A stretch of DNA of 64,000 nt, from NCBI RefSeq assembly GCF_024622505.1, contig NZ_JANKAS010000001.1:248001-312000 (forward strand), in the 5' to 3' direction. The stretch comes from Irregularibacter muris. GTDB taxonomy: Bacteria > Bacillota > Clostridia > Eubacteriales > Garciellaceae. Of this stretch, positions 55,178-64,000 are shown one piece after another (within the stretch, counting starts at the first letter, position 1; every line of letters begins with the position of its first letter). A model generated the notes under the pieces. It ran no database searches and was not told the DNA's origin. It saw nothing but the letters and a program-made list of their open reading frames with translations. Made by a program: the position numbers and the translations under genes.

Positions 55178-56859
55178 TATTTATCCCCCTTTGTATTATC
55201 TTGAAGAATAAAACTGACTTTTGTTCCTATAGCAGGCCTCTCAATTATAATCCCCTTACCGTATAAATATTTTAATCTGTTATGTACATTGCATAGGCCT
55301 ATTTTATTTTCTCTCAAGGTTCCATTGGATATGCTATCAATCACAGCCTGTGGGATACCTATTCCATCATCTTGCACAACCACCTCAACCTCATTTAAGT
55401 TAAGTCTTTTCACTTTAATGGAAACATTTCCGGAGCCAGAACCCTTGAGTATTCCATGTTTTATTGAGTTTTCTACTAAAGGTTGGATTATAAGCGAAGG
55501 AATTTTAATATGTATGATTTCATCGATGTCATAGGTTACCCTAAGTTTGTCGCCAAACCTTGCCTTTTCTATTCCCACATAGGCTTTAACCTGTTCAAGC
55601 TCCTCGGTAATATCTACAAGGGTGTTTGTTTCTTCTATATTATACCTTAAATAGGTTGATAGATTAACAATCAGTTCTCTTGCTTTATTGGGATTGAATC
55701 TTAAAAAGGATGTGATAGTATTTAAAGCATTAAAAAGAAAATGTGGGTTAATCTGTGCCTGTAGGGCTTTAAGCTCTGCCTTTGTAGCCAACTCCTTAAG
55801 CTTGCCCACCTTGCTTATTTCAATCTGAGTGGATATGAGCATAGATAAACCTATGGCCAGCTTTTGAGTTGTATAGGAAATTCCATTCTCTTTTGCATAG
55901 TACAGCTTTAAGGTTCCTATAACCTCCTCGTCCTCCTTAAGGGGAGCAATTACAGCTGATTTTAGTGGGCATTTTTTATTAGGACATTGGATTTCCTTAG
56001 GATGATTTAAAATTCGCATAATCCCATCGTCAATAACTTGTCTGGTAGCAGTAGTCTGAATAGGAACTCCACTGATATGATGCTCTTCCCCAAGACCCTC
56101 ATGGGCCAAAATAGTATCTTTATCGGTAATGGCAACTGCGGCCGTTCCTGCAGAATCTTTTATTATGGAGCATACTTTTTTCAAGGAGTCGCTGTCAATT
56201 TCCCTAAAATAGGGTAGGGTTTTATTTGCTATTTCAAGGGCTAGTTGGGCTTGTGTTGCAGCTATTTGATCCTTTTCATTAAAAATTCTCTGTATAACCA
56301 ATATAAGCATACATATCCCTATGGCATTTGTGAAGCTCATGGGCAGATAGATACTTTTTACTATGGATAGTGCACTGGAATAGGGTTTGGATATAAGAAG
56401 TATCAGGAGCATTTCAATGCTTTCCATAGTAAAGCCCCCAATGAGTCCATAAACCCATTTTTCAAATCTTGTGCCCTTTATATAGATGAAGGCCGAAGCA
56501 AAGCCTGTGAGAATAGTGGTTATTGCACAGGGAATGGAAGTTATGCCACCTATATCATAGGTGAATCTATGGAGACCTGCAATTATTCCTGATACAATGC
56601 CCACAAATGGACCGCATAATATTCCACCAGCCATTATTCCAATGATTCTTGTATTGGCTATTGCACCATAAACATCTGTACCTGAATAGGTGCCTACGAT
56701 TCCAAAGATGGCAAAAATTAAAGAGAGTATGATATGATCAAATAATCTAAACTCATCCTTTTGTATTATTTTCTTAAACATATTTATATTTGAAATAATA
56801 AAAGCAATGAGAATTACATAACTTAGATTGTTGATAAGGACTTTTAACAAATTTATCAT
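55177..56859 (-). CDS. LytS/BtsS-type sensor histidine kinase
   Basis: 560 residues. A 5TMR-LYT membrane domain (about 1-190, with GIMAGGILCGPFVGIVSGIIAG in pieces: GGILCGPFVG), a GAF-like region (about 210-340) and a HisKA_7TM kinase with the H box AQINPHFLFNALNTI and the N box QPLVENSIKHG. The G box VQDDGIGIP follows. E. coli BtsS senses extracellular pyruvate; the same ligand is plausible here because of cstA. A CNKKCPLK-like cysteine pair (CPNKKCPLK) in the GAF-like region may sense redox or bind metal. Confidence 0.9.
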   Translation of the reverse strand: MINLLKVLINNLSYVILIAFIISNINMFKKIIQKDEFRLFDHIILSLIFAIFGIVGTYSGTDVYGAIANTRIIGIMAGGILCGPFVGIVSGIIAGLHRFTYDIGGITSIPCAITTILTGFASAFIYIKGTRFEKWVYGLIGGFTMESIEMLLILLISKPYSSALSIVKSIYLPMSFTNAIGICMLILVIQRIFNEKDQIAATQAQLALEIANKTLPYFREIDSDSLKKVCSIIKDSAGTAAVAITDKDTILAHEGLGEEHHISGVPIQTTATRQVIDDGIMRILNHPKEIQCPNKKCPLKSAVIAPLKEDEEVIGTLKLYYAKENGISYTTQKLAIGLSMLISTQIEISKVGKLKELATKAELKALQAQINPHFLFNALNTITSFLRFNPNKARELIVNLSTYLRYNIEETNTLVDITEELEQVKAYVGIEKARFGDKLRVTYDIDEIIHIKIPSLIIQPLVENSIKHGILKGSGSGNVSIKVKRLNLNEVEVVVQDDGIGIPQAVIDSISNGTLRENKIGLCNVHNRLKYLYGKGIIIERPAIGTKVSFILQDNTKGDK

Positions 56860-57062
56860 AGTATAATTGTACTCCTAGGTAAAATATTTTTTGTACCATA
56901 TCCTTCCAATATTATTCTATATTTTTATACTTACCTATTCAATAGGTGAAAGATAATGTTTCCTAAAAGTAAATGAGTATTTTGGAAATCTCGGGGGACA
57001 TAGGGAAGAGAACCAAGAGATGAAAGCAAGCGAGGATAGTAAAGGACAAATGATATCTATTG

Positions 57063-57292
57063 TTGACATAGGTAGAAAGATTTGATAAAGTATTAACAAT
57101 AATAAAAATAAATATTCAAATGTTTTGAGGAAAGCCTTAATTCATTTGTCTTATCATAAGATCATACCTAATAGAAAAGAATCATCTAATCTAAAAGGGA
57201 GGGATACATAGAGTCTATTCATATTAGGCCTTTTATGGCTACTATGATAGTTTGTTTGTGTGTAAACTTTCCTCTGAGGAAAGTTTTTTTAT
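57063..57292 (+). ncRNA. Unassigned leader or small RNA upstream of the hydrogenase maturation genes
   Basis: TTGACA (57063-57068), 17-base spacer, TAAAGT (57086-57091) would start a transcript near 57098. The next 165 bases hold no gene but pair: caaatg with cattcg-like ends, tcttat-c-ataaga, and atcata (57151-57156 area) with tatgat upstream of the end. It closes with aaactttcc / ggaaagttt and six T residues (57264-57290), a clear terminator 42 bases before the next gene. Either an attenuator-controlled leader or a free RNA. 56860-57060 shows nothing else. Confidence 0.5.
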
Positions 57293-57331
57293 GTGCTAAA
57301 CAAATATTTTAAAAACAAAAGGGGTGGTAGA

Positions 57332-57586
57332 GTGAATAGAAGAATCGCTGTGGTAGGTGCTATATTGGAAAATCCAAAGGAGTGTCAAGCCGAATTTAAT
57401 CATATTATTGCTGAGTTTAAAGATATTGTACGGGGGCGGATGGGAATTCCCTTTGAAGATGTGGGGATTTCAGTCGTATCAATAACCCTTTTAGGTAGCT
57501 TAGATGAGATCAATCATCTTACCGGAAAATTAGGGAATATAAAGGGCATTACCATAAAAACATCTATCTCAAAAAAGGAAGTATAG
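57332..57586 (+). CDS. Iron-only hydrogenase system regulator (TM1266-type, ACT-like)
   Basis: 84 residues starting at GTG after ggggtgg; an earlier ATG at 57293 lies next to the terminator with no ribosome site. RRIAVVGAILENP, VRGRMGIPFEDVGISVVSIT (core GRMGIPFEDVGIS) and LTGKLGNIKGITIKT match the small putative regulator found beside FeFe-hydrogenase maturases. The fold resembles the NikR/ACT C-terminal domain. The ligand and target are unknown. hydE begins 3 bases later. Confidence 0.88.
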   Translation: MNRRIAVVGAILENPKECQAEFNHIIAEFKDIVRGRMGIPFEDVGISVVSITLLGSLDEINHLTGKLGNIKGITIKTSISKKEV

Positions 57587-57588
57587 GA

Positions 57589-58638
57589 ATGAAGAACATA
57601 TTAGAAAAATTATATAAATATAATGATTTATCACCAGAGGAATTATTAGAGATTATTACCTATTTTAATTATTCCGATCCAGAAAGATTATTTTTCTATG
57701 CCCAAAGGACGAGGGAAAAAGTTTACGGTAAAAAAGTATATATGAGAGGATTAATTGAGTTTTCAAATTATTGTAAACAAAACTGTCTCTATTGTGGTCT
57801 TCGTAGGGAGAATAAAAATGTAGAGAGATATCGTTTATCCCTAGAGGAAATTATGGAATGCTGTCAAGAAGGTTATCAATTGGGTTATAGGACTTTTGTC
57901 TTACAAAGTGGTGAAGATATCTTTTATGATGACGATAAGATATGCAGAATTATCAAAGCCATCAGAGAAAAATTTTCTGATGTGGCGATTACCTTATCCA
58001 TAGGAGAAAGAGAGAAGAAGAGTTATAGAAAATATTTTGAAGCGGGAGCAGATAGATATCTTTTAAGACATGAAACAGCCAGTGAAGATCTATATAAAAA
58101 ATTTCATCCCACGATGAACATTGTAAGTAGACAAAATTGTCTACAAGAGTTAAAGGAAATAGGATTTCAGACGGGAGCAGGATTTATGGTAGGCTTGCCT
58201 GGTCAAAGGGATGAAAACTTAGTAGAGGATTTATTATTCCTTAAAAGATTACAACCCCATATGGTGGGCATTGGCCCCTTTATTCCCCACGGGGAAACTC
58301 CCCTAGGTTGTGAGGTAGGAGGCACAGTTGCTAAAACTTTGATTATGTTAGCCTTGACTAGACTATTATTACCTAATGTTTTGTTACCTGCAACAACGGC
58401 CATGGGGACCCTAGATCCTATAGGAAGAGAAAAGGCTTTAAAGGCAGGGGCTAATGTAGTGATGCCCAATCTTTCGCCTATTTCTGTGCGAGAAAAATAT
58501 GAAATCTATCAGGGAAAAATTTGTACGGGAGATGAATCTGCCCACTGCAGGAGCTGTATAGAAACACGAATACATCAAGCGGGCTTTGAAGTGGATTTAT
58601 CTAGAGGGGATCATATTACGATAGGAGGAAAACAATGA
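57589..58638 (+). CDS. hydE: [FeFe]-hydrogenase maturation radical SAM protein HydE
   Basis: 349 residues. C62xxxC66xxC69 in NYCKQNCLYCG binds the SAM [4Fe-4S] cluster. RYRLSLEEI, VLQSGED and GFMVGLPGQ are family motifs. HydE takes part in assembling the diiron subcluster of the H-cluster from the HydG product. It overlaps hydG by 4 bases. Cysteines near the end (CRSCIE) are the optional second cluster site. Confidence 0.95.
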   Translation: MKNILEKLYKYNDLSPEELLEIITYFNYSDPERLFFYAQRTREKVYGKKVYMRGLIEFSNYCKQNCLYCGLRRENKNVERYRLSLEEIMECCQEGYQLGYRTFVLQSGEDIFYDDDKICRIIKAIREKFSDVAITLSIGEREKKSYRKYFEAGADRYLLRHETASEDLYKKFHPTMNIVSRQNCLQELKEIGFQTGAGFMVGLPGQRDENLVEDLLFLKRLQPHMVGIGPFIPHGETPLGCEVGGTVAKTLIMLALTRLLLPNVLLPATTAMGTLDPIGREKALKAGANVVMPNLSPISVREKYEIYQGKICTGDESAHCRSCIETRIHQAGFEVDLSRGDHITIGGKQ

Positions 58639-60011
58639 TTATTAATCATCAATATGTAGAGGAATTATTAGAACAATCCCAAAATGCATCTAAAGAAGAA
58701 ATTAATGAGATATTAGAAAAAGCAAAGACATTCCAAGGACTTAGTCATTTAGAAGTTGCAAAGTTATTATATATCCAAAATGAGGAACAAATTAATGAGA
58801 TGTATAAAATTGCAGGGGAAATAAAAAGGGCTATTTATGGCAATCGTATAGTCGTTTTTGCACCTCTCTATGTAAGTGATTTTTGTGTAAATAATTGTAC
58901 TTATTGCGGCTATCAAAAAAAGAATCCTTTTCCACGCCGAAAACTGACTATGGAAGAAATACAACAGGAAGTTAAAATCTTAGAGAAAATGGGGCATAAA
59001 CGTATTGCTTTAGAAGCAGGAGAAGATCCTGTCAACTGCTCTATTGATTATATTTTAGATGCCATCGATGCGATTTATCAAACTGAGAACGAAAAGGGAA
59101 ATATCCGTCGCATTAATGTAAATATTGCTGCTACTACAGTAGAAAACTATAAAAGGTTAAAGGAAAAAAATATTGGAACCTATATTTTATTCCAGGAGAC
59201 CTATCATAAACCTACTTATGAAAAAGTTCATCCCAAAAGTCTAAAAAGTAGCTATGAGTATCACATCACGGCCTTTGATCGAGCTATGGAGGGAGGAATT
59301 GATGATGTGGGTGGAGGTGTACTCTTTGGCCTTGCAGATTATCGTTTTGAAGTTTTATCCTTAATGCTTCATAATCAATATTTGGAAGAAAAATTCGGAG
59401 TAGGCTTTCATACTATTTCGGTGCCCCGATTAAAAAAAGCCGAGGGAATGAATTTAACACAATTTCCCCATATCATTGATGATGAAACCTTTAAAAAGAT
59501 AGTGGCTATTATACGTATTGCAGTGCCCTATACAGGAATTATTCTATCGACTAGGGAGACCTCCAATATACGTGAGGAAGTTATCAACTACGGAGTTTCT
59601 CAAGTTAGTGCAGGCTCTTGTACTGGAGTTGGAGGATATAAAGAACATGATAGTGGCAGGGATGTAAACCAATTTGAAATAGGTGATCATCGCACCCCAG
59701 TAGAAGTACTTAAGGAATTGTTAAAGGATGGGTTTATTCCTAGTTACTGTACTGCCTGTTATAGACAGGGAAGAACGGGGGATCGATTTATGAGATTAGC
59801 CAAATCAGGCCAAATTCAAAATGTTTGCGGTCCCAATGCCCTTATGACCCTCATGGAATTTATTGAGGACTACGGAGATGAAGAGTTATATCAGCAAGCC
59901 CAAAGAGTAATTTACAAAGAGGCTGAGAAAATAGAGAGAGAAGATATTAAAAAACTACTTCTAGAAAATTTAGAAAAAATTAAAGAGGGAGATCGGGATT
60001 TATATGTATAA
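58635..60011 (+). CDS. hydG: [FeFe]-hydrogenase maturation tyrosine lyase HydG
   Basis: 458 residues. C84xxxC88xxC91 (DFCVNNCTYCGY) binds the SAM cluster; the second cluster motif is CTACYRQGRTGDRFM with a Cys 22 residues later (VCGPN). HydG cleaves tyrosine to make the CO and CN ligands of the H-cluster. It overlaps hydF by 8 bases. Confidence 0.96.
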   Translation: MIINHQYVEELLEQSQNASKEEINEILEKAKTFQGLSHLEVAKLLYIQNEEQINEMYKIAGEIKRAIYGNRIVVFAPLYVSDFCVNNCTYCGYQKKNPFPRRKLTMEEIQQEVKILEKMGHKRIALEAGEDPVNCSIDYILDAIDAIYQTENEKGNIRRINVNIAATTVENYKRLKEKNIGTYILFQETYHKPTYEKVHPKSLKSSYEYHITAFDRAMEGGIDDVGGGVLFGLADYRFEVLSLMLHNQYLEEKFGVGFHTISVPRLKKAEGMNLTQFPHIIDDETFKKIVAIIRIAVPYTGIILSTRETSNIREEVINYGVSQVSAGSCTGVGGYKEHDSGRDVNQFEIGDHRTPVEVLKELLKDGFIPSYCTACYRQGRTGDRFMRLAKSGQIQNVCGPNALMTLMEFIEDYGDEELYQQAQRVIYKEAEKIEREDIKKLLLENLEKIKEGDRDLYV

Positions 60012-61197
60012 AACGCCCAACGCCAATCGGACTCATATTGCTCTAGTAGGCAAAAGAAACGCTGGAAAATCATCCCTACTAAATGCTTTAGTAGAACAGG
60101 AGATTTCCCTAGTGTCCCCTATTAAGGGGACTACCACAGATCCAGTAAATAAGGCCATAGAATTATTGCCCCTAGGACCTGTATTATTTATAGATACTGC
60201 TGGATTGGATGATGAAGGCCAGTTAGGCTCCCTCAGAGTAGAGAAGAGTTTGAAAGTTCTGGAAAAAACAGACTTTGCCATTTTTGTGATGGATGCCCAG
60301 GACATAGATAATGATCTACTAGAAAAGACAAAAAGAGAGTTCAAAAGATTAAACATTCCCTATATTGTTGCTATAAATAAGATAGATCAAATTTCCTGGG
60401 AAAAACGAAAGGAAATGGAAAAGGTCCATTCCCAATGTATCTTTGTTTCCTCCAAGGAAGGTACAAATATTCATAGGTTAAAAGAGGAATTGATCACTAA
60501 AATAAAAAAACAAGAAGAAGACCCTCCTATAGTAGGGGATTTAGTTCCCTATAATGGAAAAGTAATACTGGTTGTTCCCATTGATGCTGAAGCACCAAAG
60601 GGAAGAATCATATTGCCCCAGGTGCAGGTCATACGGGATTGTTTAGATCATGGCATAAAAAGTTATATCGTTCGAGATATAGAGCTCCCATCAGCATTAG
60701 AAGACTTGAAAGATATAGATCTAGTGATTACCGATTCTCAAGCCTTTAAAAAAGTAGATCAAATGGTATCCAAGGAAGTAAAATTAACTTCCTTCTCTAT
60801 TGTTTTCGCCAGATACAAGGGGGATTTGCCAACATTTGTTGAAGGAATAAAATCTATAGACCAATTACCCAACCACGCAAATATTTTAATATCCGAGAGC
60901 TGTACCCATAGCCATTCCCATGAAGATATAGGAAGAGTAAAAATACCTAAATTATTAAATCAATATACCCAAAAACAATTTAACTACCATTTTAATGCAG
61001 GTCAGAATTTTCCTGAGGATATCGAAAATTATGATTTAGTCATTCACTGTGGCTCCTGTATGGTAAATAGAAAGACCATGGAAAATAGAATAAGAATTTG
61101 TCAAGAAAAAAACCTTCCCATTACTAATTACGGTGTTTTACTTGCCTATCTTACAGGAATACTGGATAGAACTTTAGAAATTTTTGATCTAGATTAG
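60004..61197 (+). CDS. hydF: [FeFe]-hydrogenase maturation GTPase HydF
   Basis: 397 residues. N-terminal GTPase with G1 VGKRNAGKSS (residues 15-24), DTAGLDD and NKID; the C-terminal cluster domain has CTHSHSHED and, about 50 residues on, HCGSCMVNRKTM, the CxH...HCxxC motif. HydF is the scaffold that delivers the diiron precursor to apo-hydrogenase. No hydrogenase structural gene is in the window. Confidence 0.96.
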   Translation: MYKTPNANRTHIALVGKRNAGKSSLLNALVEQEISLVSPIKGTTTDPVNKAIELLPLGPVLFIDTAGLDDEGQLGSLRVEKSLKVLEKTDFAIFVMDAQDIDNDLLEKTKREFKRLNIPYIVAINKIDQISWEKRKEMEKVHSQCIFVSSKEGTNIHRLKEELITKIKKQEEDPPIVGDLVPYNGKVILVVPIDAEAPKGRIILPQVQVIRDCLDHGIKSYIVRDIELPSALEDLKDIDLVITDSQAFKKVDQMVSKEVKLTSFSIVFARYKGDLPTFVEGIKSIDQLPNHANILISESCTHSHSHEDIGRVKIPKLLNQYTQKQFNYHFNAGQNFPEDIENYDLVIHCGSCMVNRKTMENRIRICQEKNLPITNYGVLLAYLTGILDRTLEIFDLD

Positions 61198-61265
61198 ATT
61201 AAATGTCCTAAAAATGAGGACCTTGTCTAGATTTTAGACTCTAGGTAAAGGATTAAAATAAAGAT

Positions 61266-61289
61266 GTAAATGAAATTTATTTCATTTAC
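61266..61289. repeat. Short perfect palindrome
   Basis: gtaaatgaaat and atttcatttac pair exactly around tt, between hydF and the next terminator. Role unknown; possibly part of the transcript end. Confidence 0.5.
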
Positions 61290-61292
61290 TTG

Positions 61293-61352
61293 GCCCTCAA
61301 GATTAAAAGCCCCAAGAGTGATATCACACTTGGGGCTTTTAATCTTGAGGGC
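61293..61352. terminator. Bidirectional terminator, 24-bp perfect stem
   Basis: Arms 61293-61316 and 61329-61352 are exact reverse complements around agtgatatcaca. It separates hydF from the minus-strand SOD-like gene and touches that gene's stop codon. Confidence 0.8.
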
Positions 61353-61828
61353 TACATAGATTGTACGATCCCGCAGGCTAACCGTTTTCCAGATGCTCCT
61401 GCTGGTTGTGTACGATAGTCATCAGGGTTTTCATGGATAATAATAGCTTTTCCGATAATATCATTTACTTTGAACTTATTGGTAAAAAAGCAGGTGTTCG
61501 CCATTCCATTATTAGAGAAAAGAACAGGGAAATCCCCAGCATGATTGCCATGGGGTTGATTGCAAGGATTCCAATGTTCACCTGCAGCTTGGAAGGGGTC
61601 GGTGGGATCACCAATCATGCAACTTCCATTTTCATGAATATGGAAGCCATGGGGTCCAATGGGGGCACGATTTCCTAATGCTGGTTTGTATTCAGGTAAT
61701 CCCATAATACATGCACATACCATGGTTCCCCCTGGAACGTCTTGGAAATTTACCGTACCTTGTATATTCGGTGCTAAAGGTCCCCCTTTTATATAAGCTA
61801 CAGCATGACATTCATTTTGATTATACAT
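61352..61828 (-). CDS. Cu/Zn superoxide dismutase-like protein without signal peptide
   Basis: 158 residues. Metal ligands are visible in GPHGFHIHENGSC, HGNHAGDFP and AIIIHENPDDY; ASGKRLACGIV is the C-terminal signature with the disulfide Cys. All classical Cu and Zn ligands appear present. There is no signal peptide or lipobox, unlike most bacterial SodC, so it should be cytosolic. Some Bacillus relatives (YojM) lack a Cu ligand and are inactive. aggtgat precedes the ATG. Confidence 0.85.
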   Translation of the reverse strand: MYNQNECHAVAYIKGGPLAPNIQGTVNFQDVPGGTMVCACIMGLPEYKPALGNRAPIGPHGFHIHENGSCMIGDPTDPFQAAGEHWNPCNQPHGNHAGDFPVLFSNNGMANTCFFTNKFKVNDIIGKAIIIHENPDDYRTQPAGASGKRLACGIVQSM

Positions 61829-61848
61829 CGATAGATCACCTCAATTTC

Positions 61849-61876
61849 CATATAATTTCCAAAGATTGACTGTCAA
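61849..61876 (-). promoter_or_regulatory. Promoter for the SOD-like gene
   Basis: Minus strand: TTGACA, 16-base spacer, TATATG. The -35 lies in the dyad attgac-t-gtcaat (61865-61877). A weak -10-like tgttaaaat for typA lies at 61953-61961. Confidence 0.55.
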
Positions 61877-62045
61877 TTTATCATATGCGGGTAGAAAAGG
61901 AGTGTTACTAGAGAGAAAATCATATTTTTTTTAATTTTATTTCTATTAATCCTCAAAAAGTGTTAAAATAGTTAATTGGGGGAATTTTATATAATGTAGA
62001 GTAAAAATAATCATATTTAAATTTAATAGGAAAGTAGGAAATAAC

Positions 62046-63872
62046 ATGGAACAGGTCAGAAATGATGTAAGAAACATAGCTATTATTGCCCATGTAGACC
62101 ACGGTAAAACTACCTTAGTAGACCAACTTTTAAGACAAAGTGGTACTTTTAGGGAAAATCAAGTGATTCAAGAAAGGGTAATGGATTCAAATGATCTAGA
62201 AAGAGAACGAGGAATTACTATCCTTTCTAAAAATACAGCTGTTCGTTATAAAGATACAAAGATTAATATTATTGATACACCGGGCCATGCTGATTTTGGC
62301 GGAGAAGTAGAGCGGGTATTAAAGATGGTGAATGGAGTTGTTTTGGTAGTAGATGCCTTTGAAGGTCCTATGCCTCAAACAAAATTTGTTCTTAAAAAAG
62401 CTCTAGAACTAGAACTACCAGTTATTTCATGTATTAACAAAGTAGATAGACCAGGAGCACGACCAGAAAAGGTAATGGATGAAGTGCTAGATCTTTTTAT
62501 AGAGCTAGATGCAGATGAAGAACAACTAGAATGCCCCTTTGTATATGCCTCTGCTAAAAATGGGATAGCCTCCTTAGATATGCACAAGCTAGGAGATAAT
62601 ATGGAGCCATTATTTGAGACCATACTGGAACATATCCCAGCGCCAAAGGGGAATTTTGATGGTCCTTTCCAAGTTTTAATTTCTACCATTGACTATGATA
62701 ATTATATTGGACGTATTGGTGTGGGTAAAGTAGAAAGAGGAAGCATTAAAACCAATCAAGAGGCGATTATGGTAAATGAACAAAACCCAGAACTGCATAA
62801 AAAGGTTAAAATTACAAAACTTTATGAATTTGAAGGATTAAATAGAATGGAAGTTGACCAAGCTGAGGTAGGAAGTATTGTGGCTATTGCGGGAATAGAG
62901 GGGATTCACATTGGGGACACCGTATGTAATGCGGAACATCCTGAAGCCCTTCCCTTTGTAAAAATCTCCCAACCTACGATTGCCATGACCTTCTCTGTAA
63001 ATGATAGCCCCTTTGCAGGACAGGAAGGGAAATTTGTAACCTCTAGACAATTAAGAGATAGATTATTTAGAGAATTACAAACCGATGTCAGTATTAAAAT
63101 AGAGGAAACAGATAGCCCTGATGCCTTTAAAGTATCAGGTAGAGGTGAACTTCATCTTTCCATACTCATTGAAACCATGAGACGAGAAGGATATGAATTC
63201 CAAGTTTCAAAGCCTGAAGTACTCTTTGAAATCATAGATGGAAAGAAAAATGAACCTATGGAAATAGTAACTATAGATGTGCCAGAGGAATTTATGGGTA
63301 CGGTTATAGAAAAATTGGGGAAGAGAAAGGCAGAACTAATCAATATGACCCAATCCAAAGGTGGATATTCCCGATTAGAATTTTCCATACCAGCTAGAGG
63401 CCTAATTGGTTATGCATCGGAATTTATGACAGACACTAAAGGAAATGGAATTTTAAATACTATTTTTGATGGGTATGCACCCTACAAAGGAGAAATACCT
63501 ACTCGTTCCCAAGGGTCACTTATTGCCTATGAGACAGGAGAATCTATAGCCTATGGATTGTTTAATGCTCAAGAGAGGGGAACGCTGTTTATTGGAGCGG
63601 GAGTTAAAGTCTATGAAGGAATGATTGTGGGAGAAAATGCTCGATTAGGGGATATAGAGGTAAATGTCTGTAAAAGAAAGCAACTTACAAATGTCCGTGC
63701 CTCTGGATCCGATGACGCTCTTAAATTATCTCCTCCAAAAGTTTTAAGCTTAGAGCAGGCCCTAGAATTTATTGAAGAAGATGAATTGGTGGAAATCACA
63801 CCAGAAAATACCCGTATTCGAAAGAAAATTTTAGACAGTACAAAACGCAAAAGAGCAAGCCGAAACAAATAA
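62046..63872 (+). CDS. typA: Ribosome-binding GTPase TypA/BipA
   Basis: 608 residues. G1 AHVDHGKTT, switch [10 protein letters not shown]3 [10 protein letters not shown] and G4 NKVD are intact, followed by EF-G-like domains and the TypA-specific C-terminus ([14 protein letters not shown]). It acts in ribosome assembly and stress or cold growth. taggaaagtagg lies a few bases upstream. Confidence 0.96.
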   Translation: MEQVRNDVRNIAIIAHVDHGKTTLVDQLLRQSGTFRENQVIQERVMDSNDLERERGITILSKNTAVRYKDTKINIIDTPGHADFGGEVERVLKMVNGVVLVVDAFEGPMPQTKFVLKKALELELPVISCINKVDRPGARPEKVMDEVLDLFIELDADEEQLECPFVYASAKNGIASLDMHKLGDNMEPLFETILEHIPAPKGNFDGPFQVLISTIDYDNYIGRIGVGKVERGSIKTNQEAIMVNEQNPELHKKVKITKLYEFEGLNRMEVDQAEVGSIVAIAGIEGIHIGDTVCNAEHPEALPFVKISQPTIAMTFSVNDSPFAGQEGKFVTSRQLRDRLFRELQTDVSIKIEETDSPDAFKVSGRGELHLSILIETMRREGYEFQVSKPEVLFEIIDGKKNEPMEIVTIDVPEEFMGTVIEKLGKRKAELINMTQSKGGYSRLEFSIPARGLIGYASEFMTDTKGNGILNTIFDGYAPYKGEIPTRSQGSLIAYETGESIAYGLFNAQERGTLFIGAGVKVYEGMIVGENARLGDIEVNVCKRKQLTNVRASGSDDALKLSPPKVLSLEQALEFIEEDELVEITPENTRIRKKILDSTKRKRASRNK

Positions 63873-63908
63873 TAATATTTAATTTAATATTCTTTGATGA
63901 TGGACAAG

Positions 63909-63944
63909 ACCGCCATATATAGACTAGATATGGCGGTTTTTTTG
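63909..63944 (+). terminator. Terminator of typA
   Basis: accgccatat and atatggcggt pair around atagactag, followed by seven T residues. Confidence 0.9.
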
Positions 63945-63966
63945 CGTAAAAATTTCTCATAGGGTA

Positions 63967-63996
63967 TTGACAAGACTTAGAAAATATTGTTATAAT
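63967..63996 (+). promoter_or_regulatory. Promoter for a gene beyond the window
   Basis: TTGACA, 18-base spacer, TATAAT. Confidence 0.7.
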
Positions 63997-64000
63997 TACA

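Noticed and set aside
57140-57292. 6S RNA
   Set aside because: The leader before the hydrogenase maturation genes has about the right length, but the long central bubble and closing stem of 6S RNA could not be drawn.

Overview
The window is a low-GC chromosome segment from a spore-forming anaerobe of the class Clostridia, probably near Alkaliphilus or Natronincola (an inference from gene order). Sporulation is indicated by an alpha/beta-type small acid-soluble spore protein, a SleB-type cortex hydrolase and a Spo0E-like protein. Anaerobic energy metabolism is indicated by FeFe-hydrogenase maturases, NfnAB and an ion-pumping pyrophosphatase. No transposase, integrase, phage gene, CRISPR array, rRNA or tRNA was seen.

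Layout. 1-15.4 kb is conserved core: the 3' end of trxB, rpoN, the glycolytic cluster cggR-gap-pgk-tpiA-gpmI-eno, secG, hppA, a DUF1294 gene, rnr, smpB and the tmRNA gene. 15.4-28.2 kb is mosaic accessory DNA: an MBL hydrolase, a PNPOx-like protein, an HTH/membrane pair, HelD, a HEPN-like/CBS protein, a Spo0E-like protein, a glutaredoxin-like selenoprotein with an in-frame UGA, a YgjV-like/GNAT-like protein, a TtcA-like PP-loop protein, a MarR-FtsH operon and a MarR-cyclase operon. 28.3-29.2 kb is a SleB-type gene on the minus strand behind a c-di-AMP (ydaO/yuaA) riboswitch. 29.5-38.3 kb is a sugar or polyol locus: a LevR-type sigma-54 activator, a near-consensus -24/-12 promoter, a mannose-class PTS (IIA, IIB, IIC, IID), a class II aldolase, an iron-dependent alcohol dehydrogenase and a zinc-dependent dehydrogenase. 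38.5-51.7 kb is housekeeping: nfnAB, two DEAD-box helicases flanking a 2-hydroxyacid dehydrogenase, the SASP, tcdA, a DUF3810 metallopeptidase, a LysM/NlpC-P60 wall hydrolase, a CBS-containing family II pyrophosphatase and cobO. 51.8-56.9 kb (minus) is a pyruvate/lactate-type module: an FMN 2-hydroxyacid oxidoreductase, a CstA transporter and a LytS/LytT-type two-component system. 56.9-61.2 kb is a leader or ncRNA region followed by an ACT-like regulator and hydE-hydG-hydF. A cytosolic Cu/Zn-SOD-like gene and typA close the window.

How the genes work together. The rpoN product is what the LevR-type activator needs to open the promoter at 32466, so regulator, sigma factor and target are all present. 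Triose phosphates from the aldolase would feed the glycolytic cluster. The two pyrophosphatases, one membrane-bound and one soluble and nucleotide-regulated, both act on PPi. NfnAB and the hydrogenase maturases serve ferredoxin and hydrogen metabolism.

Most notable observations: a UGA-interrupted glutaredoxin with a SECIS-like hairpin; a HEPN-type RNxxxH motif fused to CBS domains; a repeated two-hairpin element placed after terminators and before cggR, pgk, smpB and (degenerate) a DbpA-like gene; an orphan leader upstream of the hydrogenase maturation genes; and a 45-bp perfect palindrome over the promoter of a MarR-FtsH pair.
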